Below, piece after piece: positions 33,705-40,780 of a stretch of 64,000 bases of DNA. Each line of letters opens with the position of its first letter. Positions within the stretch are counted from its first letter, which is position 1. The notes beneath the pieces are model-generated. The model made no database searches. It saw nothing but the letters and a program-made list of their open reading frames with translations, and had not been told where the DNA came from. Both the position numbers and the translations under genes were made by a program. The DNA comes from an uncultured Planctomycetota bacterium (GTDB lineage Bacteria > Planctomycetota > Phycisphaerae > UBA1845 > Fen-1342), in contig CAADGL010000017.1 of the NCBI GenBank assembly GCA_900696525.1, forward strand, positions 62,001 through 126,000, read 5' to 3'.

Positions 33705-33853
33705 GCCAGCCTCCTGAACCCAGTACGACCCGCGACTTCTTCCGCGCCTCGCGTCATCATGCAGGTCGCCGAATCTACCCTAGTTTCTGAACCGCAGCGC
33801 GGCCGCGCCCAAAATCTGCCCGGGACTTCGCAACCCTAGGCGTCGCTCTACGT

Positions 33854-34132
33854 TTATCGGACACCTTCGCCGGAATCCTGCTCGGTGTCGGCGCCGACGC
33901 CAAGGTGATCCGCCAGGCGCTGCACGAGATAGGGCGTGGCTCCTGTGAAAAGGCCGTTGATAACAGAGCGCTCCGCAATGTCGACGCACGTGCCCTGCAA
34001 CAGGGGGAACGTCGCCGCCGTCAGGGCCGCGCGCGCCGCGCGCCTTCGCCAACGCGGCCCTGAAAACGTATTGTAGACGCACGTTCGGTTGTGGGGTGAT
34101 CTGGACACAGGATCATCTCCGATACCGCGCAC
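33854..34132 (-). CDS. possible small secreted protein, start uncertain
   Basis: A 92-residue frame whose second half looks protein-like (LTAATFPLLQGTCVDIAE, then VINGLFTGATPYLVQRLADHLG) and resembles the short exported proteins with a hydrophobic start and one Cys that occur in planctomycetes. The first 35 residues do not look natural. A TACAAT box (34075-34070) would place the transcript start inside the frame, and a TTG 16 nt further on lies in the wrong frame, so the 5' end may be frameshifted or the frame may be chance. No domain was recognised. The rest of the 430-bp gap 33705-34135 shows nothing else firm. Confidence 0.3.
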   Translation of the reverse strand: MRGIGDDPVSRSPHNRTCVYNTFSGPRWRRRAARAALTAATFPLLQGTCVDIAERSVINGLFTGATPYLVQRLADHLGVGADTEQDSGEGVR

Positions 34133-34135
34133 GAC

Positions 34136-34484
34136 TGGGCCCAGCTGGATTCGAACCAGCGACCAACGGATTATGCGAGCACCTCCCGCGGTTTCCCGCG
34201 GGCTCGGACTGTCCCTTCACCCCATGCGCCGATGGGGTGGGCCGCCGTCCAGTCTCTACACACGCCCGCCGAACGCGCGGTCGCGACCGGCGTCCGGCTG
34301 CTTGGCTCGGGATCGGCATAAGTCTTTCGACTCGTAGCGTTCCCCGACTTTGACGGCCTGCTAACCCGACGTTGCCGCCGGGAAGACCCTTGCCTGATCG
34401 GCGTATCCACGTTGACAACTCCCCGCAGACTTAGCCGCGACCAGGCCCCAAGTCCGCCGCTCTAACCGACTGAGCTATGGGCCC
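34136..34484 (-). tRNA. tRNA-Ile (CAU) gene interrupted by a group I intron
   Basis: The exons 34484-34451 and 34175-34136 give a complete tRNA: acceptor GGGCCCA/TGGGCCC, D arm GCTC/GAGC, anticodon stem GCGGA/TCCGT around loop CTCATAA, variable TGGTC and T arm GCTGG-TTCGAAT-CCAGC, discriminator A. The exon junction and T arm closely match the minor bacterial tRNA-Ile with anticodon CAU, which is modified to lysidine (k2C) and decodes AUA; an elongator tRNA-Met is less likely because TGGTCGCTGG is the Ile2 hallmark. A TACAAT box lies at 34526-34521. The intron falls between U33 and C34. Mature tRNA length is 74 nt. Confidence 0.93.
34176..34450 (-). ncRNA. group I intron (IC3-like) in the anticodon loop of tRNA-Ile(CAU)
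   Basis: The 275-nt insert has the core of a group I intron closely like the cyanobacterial tRNA-Leu intron. Seen: P1 pairing of exon GACU with internal guide GGUC, giving the required U-G pair at the 5' splice site; CCCGAGCCAAGC (34311-34300) as the J6/7-P3' element; P7 as GACT/AGTC (34254-34251 and 34210-34207) with the AGAGACTGGACGG context; P8 as the perfect CACCCCAT/ATGGGGTG stem (34218-34239); P9 as CCCGCGG-GAAA-CCGCGGG with a GNRA loop; and the final base G before the exon. There is no homing endonuclease frame. Self-splicing is predicted, not shown. Confidence 0.9.
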
Positions 34485-34608
34485 GCCGGGCCGGCGCGCT
34501 GACGGCCCGTGGCTCCGCCGATTGTACCGCCGAATCCCCGGCTGCGCAGACGCGTTCCAATCCGGCAGGCGAAACAGGCAGGGCAGGACAGGGCAGGAGG
34601 AAAAGGAA

Positions 34609-34636
34609 GACCGGGGCAGGCGTGCCGACCCCGGTC
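34609..34636 (-). terminator. hairpin terminator after the lamin-tail PEP-CTERM gene
   Basis: On the minus strand GACCGGGG and CCCCGGTC form an 8-bp stem around 12 nt, followed by TTCCTTTTCC. It lies about 37 nt after the stop codon at 34673. Stem plus pyrimidine tail fits an intrinsic terminator. Confidence 0.55.
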
Positions 34637-34672
34637 CTTTGCGAAGCGCTCGTCACGCGCGTCGGCGGCGGC

Positions 34673-35308
34673 TCAGCGGCGGCGCAGCAGCAGCGCACCG
34701 CCAATCGCCAGCAGGCCAAGCGACGCCGGCTCCGGGATGTACTGTCCGGGGTTGCCGATGTCGAGGTTGGTCGACATCCACGAGCCGTAGATGTCGCCCT
34801 CGAGGGCCAGCACCCACTGGTACGGGTCGTTGGCGCCGAGCGCGGCCGGCGAAGCCGGATTCCCACTGTTGAAGCGCGCCCGGATGCTGCCGGGGAAGTC
34901 CTGGTCGCCGTATCGCAGGCGGTCGACCTGCACCGCGAGGTCGTCATACAGGTTGATCGCGTCGTTGCGCCCGAGGTTGTGCGTGTTTCCGCCGATGATC
35001 TTGACCAGCGGCGAGAGGCCCCAGGTCGTGCGGAAGTCCTCGGCGTCGGAGTCCGTGAGGATGACCGACTCGCCCGCGGCGACCGTGCCAAAGGCGCTCA
35101 GGTCGACGGAGAAGGGCGTATCGCTGTTGTCATCAAAGCTCCAGCCGGACATGTCCACCGCCGCATCGCCGACGTTGGTGAACTCGATGAACTCGTACAG
35201 ATCGCCGTTGCCCTGGTACATGTACTCCGTGATGCGCATCTGGCCGCCGGCCAACGCGGCGGTCGCGGTCGCGCCAAGCAGGCAGAAGCCTCCGAATCCG
35301 TGCTTCAC
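34673..35308 (-). CDS. PEP-CTERM sorted secreted protein with lamin-tail domain
   Basis: A 211-residue exported protein. Signal peptide at 1-20 (FCLLGATATAALA), a lamin-tail-like beta sandwich near 24-175 (ITEYMYQGNGDLYEFIEFTN, then DMSGWSFDDNS), and the C-terminal PEP-CTERM sorting tail: PEP near 191-193, hydrophobic LGLLAIGGALLL and basic RRR end. Such tails are recognised by an exosortase; no exosortase gene is in the window. Start is GTG 35308 with GGAGGAG 5-11 nt upstream. Lamin-tail proteins of planctomycetes are usually cell-surface or extracellular and of unknown role. An intrinsic terminator follows. Confidence 0.9.
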   Translation of the reverse strand: MKHGFGGFCLLGATATAALAGGQMRITEYMYQGNGDLYEFIEFTNVGDAAVDMSGWSFDDNSDTPFSVDLSAFGTVAAGESVILTDSDAEDFRTTWGLSPLVKIIGGNTHNLGRNDAINLYDDLAVQVDRLRYGDQDFPGSIRARFNSGNPASPAALGANDPYQWVLALEGDIYGSWMSTNLDIGNPGQYIPEPASLGLLAIGGALLLRRR

Positions 35309-35507
35309 AGTGCTCCTCCTCTACGATTGAAACGAGTGAGAACCAACAGCCAACACCGCCCGGGAATGTCGCGGGACGATGTGTGGTCCATGCGAGCCGG
35401 GCGCTAGAAAAGCGTAAAGCCCGGCTTTTCTGGCGACTTCGGCCATGCCGGCCGGGAGGTGGCCGGCTGAACCGCCGGATGCCGGCCGTCCGCGGCGCTG
35501 GGGGGCG

Positions 35508-35537
35508 TTGCGCACATTTGGCGCAGCGGCGTATAAT
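35508..35537 (+). promoter_or_regulatory. sigma-70-like promoter of the phosphoglycerate dehydrogenase gene
   Basis: TTGCGC at 35508-35513 and the consensus TATAAT at 35532-35537 are separated by 18 bp. The start site would fall near 35544, leaving a short leader to the ATG at 35582. Confidence 0.6.
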
Positions 35538-35581
35538 GCGGGCGAACGTGCGAGACGTGAACAGAAAGATGCAGGCGCGCC

Positions 35582-36790
35582 ATGAAAGTACTGATCGCGG
35601 ACAAGTTCGAAACCGTCGGCGTCGAGAAACTGCGGGCGATCCCGACCGAGGTGTACGCCGAGGCCGGGTTGAAGGGCGAGGCGCTCGCCGCCCGGCTGCG
35701 CGAGCTGGACCCTGACGTCCTCATCGTGCGCTCGTGCAAGGTCCCGCGCGACGTGCTGGCCGCCGGCAGCCGCCTCAAGCTCATCGTCCGCGCCGGCTCC
35801 GGCTATGACACCATCGACGTCGCGGCGGCTTCGCAGCGCGGCATCATGGTGACGAACTGCCCGGGGCAGAACGCCGTCGCCGTCGCCGAGCTCACCTGGG
35901 GGCTGATCATCGCGCTCGACCGGCGGATTCCGGAGAACGTGATCGACCTGAACGCCGGCCGCTGGAACAAGAGCGCCTTCGCCAAGACGGCCCGCGGGCT
36001 GAAAGGCCGCACGATCGGCATCGTCGGCTCCGGGCAGATCGGCTCGGAGGTGGCGCGGCGGGCCGTGGCGTTCGAGATGTCGGTGCTGTATTTCAACCTG
36101 GGCCGCACGCGACGGCTGGTGGACATTCCGACGGCGCGACGGGTGGAGCTGGACGACCTGCTGCGGGCCAGCGACGTGGTGAGCATCCACGTGCCGGGCG
36201 GGCCGAGCACGAACAACCTGATCGACGAGCGGCGGCTGGGGCTGATGAAGCGCGAGGCGCTGCTGATCAACACCGCCCGGGCGAACGTGCTGGACGAGGC
36301 GGCGCTGCTGCGGGCGCTGAAGGAAGGGCGGCTGCGCGGAGCGGCGATCGACGTCTTCAACGACGAGCCGGCGGCCGACGCCAAGGAGTATCACGGCCCG
36401 GTGGCCAACGTGCCGAACCTGTACGTGACGCACCACATCGGCGCGAGCACCGAGCAGGCGCAGCTCGCCGTCGCCGACGAGACCGTGCGCATCGTCGAGA
36501 CGTTCAAGCACACGGGCAAGGCGCCCAACTGCGTGAACATGCGCGAGCCGCTCAGCATGCCGATGCTGGTCGTCCGCCTGCACAACAAGCCGGGCGGCCT
36601 GGCGCGCGTCTTCTCCGCCATCGCCGAGGAGCAGATCAACGTCGAGGAGATGGACCACGTGATCTACGACGGCGGCAAGGCGGCTTGCGCGCATATCCGC
36701 GTGAACAAGGCGCCGTCGAGCGACCTGCTGGGCCGCCTGCGCGGCGCGCAGGAGAACATCCTCGCGGTCGAGGTCATCCAGGCCGAATAG
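35582..36790 (+). CDS. serA: D-3-phosphoglycerate dehydrogenase
   Basis: A 402-residue D-isomer-specific 2-hydroxyacid dehydrogenase that starts serine synthesis. NAD-binding GIVGSGQIGSEVAR is near residues 146-159, catalytic Arg in the INTARANVLDE block near 229-239, the Glu in FNDEPA near 260-265, and the His in THHIGASTEQAQ near 285-296. An ACT-like domain of about 75 residues ends the protein (LVVRLHNKPGGLARVFSAIA, near 328-347), as in PGDH. The short ACT tail and ATG start with TATAAT promoter upstream support the call; alternative 2-hydroxyacid dehydrogenases normally lack the ACT domain. It is a single gene between two PEP-CTERM genes. Confidence 0.9.
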   Translation: MKVLIADKFETVGVEKLRAIPTEVYAEAGLKGEALAARLRELDPDVLIVRSCKVPRDVLAAGSRLKLIVRAGSGYDTIDVAAASQRGIMVTNCPGQNAVAVAELTWGLIIALDRRIPENVIDLNAGRWNKSAFAKTARGLKGRTIGIVGSGQIGSEVARRAVAFEMSVLYFNLGRTRRLVDIPTARRVELDDLLRASDVVSIHVPGGPSTNNLIDERRLGLMKREALLINTARANVLDEAALLRALKEGRLRGAAIDVFNDEPAADAKEYHGPVANVPNLYVTHHIGASTEQAQLAVADETVRIVETFKHTGKAPNCVNMREPLSMPMLVVRLHNKPGGLARVFSAIAEEQINVEEMDHVIYDGGKAACAHIRVNKAPSSDLLGRLRGAQENILAVEVIQAE

Positions 36791-37053
36791 GACCGTGGCC
36801 CGGGCGCCCGGTGCCGGCACGAAGCGCCTGCCCGCGCCGTTCGGCGGCGCTCCTGGCCGCCGCGTGCGGGCGCTATCCCTGGCGTGGAGCGGCCCGGAAT
36901 CCGGAAAGCCGGTGAAGCTGCGCGACTTATCGGACACATCGCCGGCGATGCAGTTTTTGCTTCCGTCTTCCGCCGGCGCGCGTTAACATGAACTCGATCG
37001 GTCAGCATGTCTGTGCCGGCCAGTGCCGGTGTGCCCTGTAGGAGGAGGACATC

Positions 37054-37836
37054 ATGAGACTCGTTTCTTTCTTTCATCATGCGCTGATGTTGTCTATGCT
37101 GACGGCCAGCGCCATGGCTCAGGGACGGCTGATCGCCGTCGACAGCAGCCGGGCGCTCTACGAGATCGACATGGCGACCGGCGCCAAGACGTCGATCGGC
37201 ACCGTCAGCGCCAACGCCGGCACGACCGGCGGACTGGCGTACGACCGCAACAACGACATCATCTACGTCACGTCGACCAGCAATGACTCGGTCTACACGC
37301 TTGACCTGGCCACCGGGACGGCCACGCTGATCGGCGCCTACGGCGACTCGGCGATCGTCATGCACGGCCTAGAGTGGGACGAAACGACCAACACGCTGTA
37401 CGGCGAGTCGTCGCACAACAACGGCCTTTACAACATCAGCATCGCAACCGGCGCGGCGACGCTGATTGGCACGTCGGGGCTCACGTCGTTCTCCAACCTC
37501 GTGCATCACTCGGGCGCCGACGTCATGTACCTCACTAACAGTGGGACCGACAGCTTCTATACCGTCAACCGCGCCACCGGCGCGACCACGCTGATCGGCC
37601 CGCTGAGCGGCCCGAGCAACCCCAACGGGCTGGCCTACAACTGGGACAACGGCCTCATCTACCTGGTCGACAACACCACCGACAACCTCTACACGATCGA
37701 TACCGCGACCGGAGCGGCGACGCTCATCGGCTCGACGGGCTCCGGCAACCTGCTGGGGCTGATGTATATCCCCGAGCCCGGCACCTTCGTGCTGGTCGCG
37801 CTTGGCCTGGCGCTCGCGATGCGGCGGCGCGCCTGA
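37054..37836 (+). CDS. PEP-CTERM protein with six-bladed-type beta-propeller repeats
   Basis: A 260-residue exported protein: signal peptide at 1-22 (HALMLSMLTASAMAQ), then repeats with the phrase ATGAATLIG or ATGTATLIG roughly every 42-45 residues (near 43-49, 88-95, 131-138, 173-180 and 219-226). These look like WD40/NHL-like propeller blades (LYxIDxATGAATLIG). A PEP-CTERM tail closes it: PEPGTFVLVALGLALAMRRRA. The start ATG 37054 has GGAGGAGG upstream. Same sorting class as the gene at 34.7 kb. Ligand unknown. The stop codon runs directly into a tandem hairpin repeat. Confidence 0.85.
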   Translation: MRLVSFFHHALMLSMLTASAMAQGRLIAVDSSRALYEIDMATGAKTSIGTVSANAGTTGGLAYDRNNDIIYVTSTSNDSVYTLDLATGTATLIGAYGDSAIVMHGLEWDETTNTLYGESSHNNGLYNISIATGAATLIGTSGLTSFSNLVHHSGADVMYLTNSGTDSFYTVNRATGATTLIGPLSGPSNPNGLAYNWDNGLIYLVDNTTDNLYTIDTATGAATLIGSTGSGNLLGLMYIPEPGTFVLVALGLALAMRRRA

Positions 37837-37938
37837 TTGGGTGGGGCCGGCATCCTGCCGGCCGAGCCTGATTGGGTGGGGCCGGCATCCTGCCGGCCGA
37901 GCCTGATTGGGTGGGGCCGGCATCCTGCCGGCCGAGCC
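37836..37938. repeat. three 35-bp tandem units with GCCGGC-ATCCT-GCCGGC hairpin
   Basis: Units at 37836-37870 and 37871-37905 are identical, with a third truncated one to about 37938. Each has a perfect GCCGGC stem with loop ATCCT, preceded by ATTGGGTGGG. The cluster begins at the last base of the stop codon of the PEP-CTERM gene. It probably acts as mRNA-end hairpins, and is one of the small repeat families that spread in planctomycete genomes. Confidence 0.85.
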
Positions 37939-37947
37939 GTGGCGGAT

Positions 37948-38032
37948 CGCGGGCTGGAAGCCCGCGCCACCCATGTCCTCGCGGGCTGGAAGCCCGCGCC
38001 ACGCATGTCCTCAGATTGGGTGGGGCGGGCAG
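37948..38032. repeat. two copies of a GCGGGCTGGAAGCCCGC hairpin unit
   Basis: GCGGGCT-GGA-AGCCCGC occurs at 37949-37965 and 37981-37997, each followed by GCCAC and CATGTCCTC. A third partial ATTGGGTGGGGC follows at 38014. The stem has seven base pairs. The whole stretch 37837-38070 is non-coding; the frame read across it before the formyltransferase start is an artefact of the repeats. Confidence 0.8.
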
Positions 38033-38070
38033 CTACCGGCTCACCCCCGCGGGCAGTATCGTCCTGCCTG

Positions 38071-38850
38071 ATGAACATCGTCGTCCTCACCGCCGATGAG
38101 CCGCTTTACCTGCCGGCGTTCTTCGCCCGGCTGCTGGCGGCGCGGCGCGACTTCCGGGCGGTGTTCTGCGTACGCCCGCGATACGGTCGGGACTCGGCCC
38201 TGACCATGCTGCGGAAGTACGCCGGCGCCTTCGGGCTCTGGAACACGCTGGTCCTCGCGCGCCGCACGCTGGCGGCGAAGATCTGCGACCGGCTGGGCGT
38301 TGGCCGGGCGCCGGGGCGTTATTACTCGGTGGAGTCGGCGGCGCGGGCCGCGGGCGTACCGTGCGAACTGATCGAGGACGTGAACGACGCCGGCTTCCTG
38401 GAGCGCCTGCGCGCGATGAAGACGGACCTGGTCGTAAGCGTCTCGTGCCCGCAGATCTTCAGGCAGCCGCTGATCGCCCTGCCCCGGCTGGGCTGCCTGA
38501 ACGTCCACGGCGCGCTGCTGCCGCAGTATCGCGGCATCGCGCCCAGCTTCTGGATGATGGCCAACGGCGAGACGCGCGCCGGCGTGACGGTCTTCCTGGT
38601 GAACGAGAAGATCGACGCCGGCGACGTGGTCGTCGTCGAGGAGTTCGACATCCTGCCCCACGAGACGCTCGACGAATTCATCGTCCGCAGCAAGCGCGTT
38701 CACTGCGACGCGCTGCTGCGGGCCATCGAGCGGCTGGAGCGCGGCGACCGGGCCACGACGCCGCTGCGAACCGAGGCCGGCAGCTACTTCAGTTTTCCGA
38801 CGCGGGCGGCGTATCGCGAGTTCCGGGGGCGCGGCCGGCGGCTGTGGTAG
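38071..38850 (+). CDS. formyltransferase family protein (methionyl-tRNA formyltransferase-like)
   Basis: A 259-residue protein with the formyltransferase N-domain: LPRLGCLNVHGALLPQYRG (residues about 141-159; Asn and His catalytic) followed by GVTVFLVNEKIDAGDVV (Asp in DAGDVV near 187). It resembles Fmt and the sugar formyltransferases but lacks a clear C-terminal OB fold, so true Fmt (about 310 residues) is unlikely. A stand-alone formyltransferase acting on a sugar or other amine using N10-formyltetrahydrofolate is the best guess. ATG 38071 follows a stretch of hairpin repeats, with no strong ribosome site. The acceptor is unknown. Confidence 0.75.
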   Translation: MNIVVLTADEPLYLPAFFARLLAARRDFRAVFCVRPRYGRDSALTMLRKYAGAFGLWNTLVLARRTLAAKICDRLGVGRAPGRYYSVESAARAAGVPCELIEDVNDAGFLERLRAMKTDLVVSVSCPQIFRQPLIALPRLGCLNVHGALLPQYRGIAPSFWMMANGETRAGVTVFLVNEKIDAGDVVVVEEFDILPHETLDEFIVRSKRVHCDALLRAIERLERGDRATTPLRTEAGSYFSFPTRAAYREFRGRGRRLW

Positions 38851-39057
38851 CGTTATGGGCCTGGCGCTTGCAAGGCGGCGGGCGGCCCCGCTAGAATCTG
38901 GTAGGGTCGCGGAAAACAGCCGATAACGCGACGTCGAAGGCGATCTCGTCTGCGGGACACATACAAGGCAGCCGTGAAGGGCAGTTCGGCCGCAGGGTGC
39001 GCACCTGGATATTCGGCGCGCGCCGCGGTCCTCGAACCGGAAGGGAGAAAGGCACCA

Positions 39058-40710
39058 ATGCTTCCACGTGCATGGGCGGGCGTCGTATTCACCTTGCTGG
39101 CCGGCGCCGCGGCGCTCGCCGGCGACATCGAGCCGAACCTGGAGAACCTGCTGGTCAACACGCCGCAGGACGAGCACGTCTCGGTGCTGGTCTACCTGCG
39201 CGATCGCGTAGACATCGCGGCGCTGGATCGGCAACTGAGCGTGGCGAAGGCCGACCGCGCGACGCGCAACCACACGGTCATCACGGCGCTCCAGTCCCGC
39301 GCCGCCCTGACGCAGCGCGACCTCGTCGGCGCGCTTTCCGCCATGCAGCGCGACGGCCGCGTGGCCAGCTTCCAGCCCTTCTGGATCGTCAACGCCTTCC
39401 GCGTTGACGCCCGGCCTGAGGCCGTCAGGGCCCTCGCCGTGCGCGCCGACGTCGAGATGGTCTACATCAACTACCCGATCGACCTGATCGAAATGCCCGA
39501 CAGCGACGCCGTCGCACCGCCCGCGCGGCCGGGCAGCAACGGGCTGTTTGCCGCGCCCGAGATCGGGCTGGTTGTGATCCGCGCGCCGGAGGCCTGGGCC
39601 GCCGGCTACACCGGCCAGGGCGTCGTCGTCGCCAATATCGATACCGGCGTCGCCGGCGGCCACGAGTCGCTCGCCAGCCGCTGGCGCGGGCTCCAGTCGG
39701 AATACGCCGGGCACCCGGAGTGGGCCTGGCTCGATCCCTACCTCGGGGACAACTCCTTCCCGTATGACCAGAACGGACACGGTACGCACACCATGGGCAC
39801 GATCTGCGGCGGGGCGCCGGGAGACGAGATCGGCGTCGCGCCTGGCTCGACCTGGATCGCCGCCGCACCGATCGACCGCAGCTTCAGCATTCAGCAGACG
39901 GTGACCGACGCCATCGAGTCGTTCCAATGGATGGTCAATCCCGACGGCAACCCCGACACGGTCTGGGACGTCCCCCACGCCTGCGGCAACTCCTGGGGGC
40001 TGACCACCTTCCACGGCTACCCGCCCTGCGACCAGCTTTTCTGGAGCTACATCGACGCCAGCGAAGCCGCCGGCACCGCCCAGGTCTTCGCCGCCGGGAA
40101 CGAAGGCGCCAGCGGCCTGCGCCGCCCGGGCGACCGGGCGATGGACCCGTATCGCAGCACGGCGGTCGCGGCGGTGGACGCGGGGGCGGCGGGCTGGCCG
40201 ATCGCGAATTTCTCGTCGCGCGGGCCGACGTACTGCACACCGGACGGCAGCGCCGCCATCAAGCCCGACGTGGCCGCGCCGGGTGTGAACGTGCGTTCGG
40301 CGGCTCCGGGCGGGGGCTATACGCAAAAGAACGGCACGTCGATGGCGACGCCGCACGTGGTTGGGGCGCTGGCGCTCGTGCTCCAGGCCTGTCCAGACCT
40401 CGGCGTCGACGCCGCCAAGCAGATTCTGTACGACACGTGTCTCGACCGCGGGACGCCGGGCAAGGACAACCTGTACGGCTACGGCATCATCGACGTGTAC
40501 GCGGCGGTGCAGCTCGCGCTGGTTCACTGCAACCCGTGCAGCGGCGACCTGGACGGGGACAAGCTCGTCGGGCAGAGCGACCTGGGAATCCTGCTGGCGA
40601 ACTTCGGCTGCACCGGCGGAGAATGCACGGGCGACATCGACGGCGACGGCGACGTCGACCAGAGCGACCTGGGAATCCTGGTCTCGCACTACGGCAGCCC
40701 GTGCCAGTAG
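39058..40710 (+). CDS. secreted subtilisin-like serine protease with dockerin-like tail (first of a tandem pair)
   Basis: A 550-residue S8 peptidase: signal peptide to about residue 21 (LLAGAAALAG), a pro-region near 25-145, then the catalytic domain with Asp195 (VANIDTG), His241 (NGHGTH) and Ser428 (NGTSMATP). Two calcium-binding-like Asp motifs close it (DLDGDKLVGQSDLGILLA and DIDGDGDVDQSDLGIL), as in dockerin type I. ATG 39058 has GGAAGGGAG 13 nt and AAAGG 5 nt before it. The second copy is 70 bp downstream. The tail is likely for surface anchoring or calcium-dependent binding; no cohesin or cellulosome gene is present. Confidence 0.92.
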   Translation: MLPRAWAGVVFTLLAGAAALAGDIEPNLENLLVNTPQDEHVSVLVYLRDRVDIAALDRQLSVAKADRATRNHTVITALQSRAALTQRDLVGALSAMQRDGRVASFQPFWIVNAFRVDARPEAVRALAVRADVEMVYINYPIDLIEMPDSDAVAPPARPGSNGLFAAPEIGLVVIRAPEAWAAGYTGQGVVVANIDTGVAGGHESLASRWRGLQSEYAGHPEWAWLDPYLGDNSFPYDQNGHGTHTMGTICGGAPGDEIGVAPGSTWIAAAPIDRSFSIQQTVTDAIESFQWMVNPDGNPDTVWDVPHACGNSWGLTTFHGYPPCDQLFWSYIDASEAAGTAQVFAAGNEGASGLRRPGDRAMDPYRSTAVAAVDAGAAGWPIANFSSRGPTYCTPDGSAAIKPDVAAPGVNVRSAAPGGGYTQKNGTSMATPHVVGALALVLQACPDLGVDAAKQILYDTCLDRGTPGKDNLYGYGIIDVYAAVQLALVHCNPCSGDLDGDKLVGQSDLGILLANFGCTGGECTGDIDGDGDVDQSDLGILVSHYGSPCQ

Positions 40711-40780
40711 CGGCCTCGGAGGGCGCAAGGAGCGCCGCGGCGGCGCGACTGGCGGACTGCGAAGGACAAAGGAGTTGTTC

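Noticed and set aside
34089-34353. Short plus-strand frames over the tRNA-Ile region
   Set aside because: They are antisense to the tRNA exon and intron (the GPSWIRTSDQRI type peptide is a tRNA artefact).
37836-38032. CRISPR array
   Set aside because: Units are contiguous tandem hairpins with no variable spacers and no cas genes.
37837-38070. Upstream in-frame extension of the formyltransferase
   Set aside because: It translates the hairpin repeats (GGAGILPAEP and GLEARATHVL); the real domain starts at ATG 38071.
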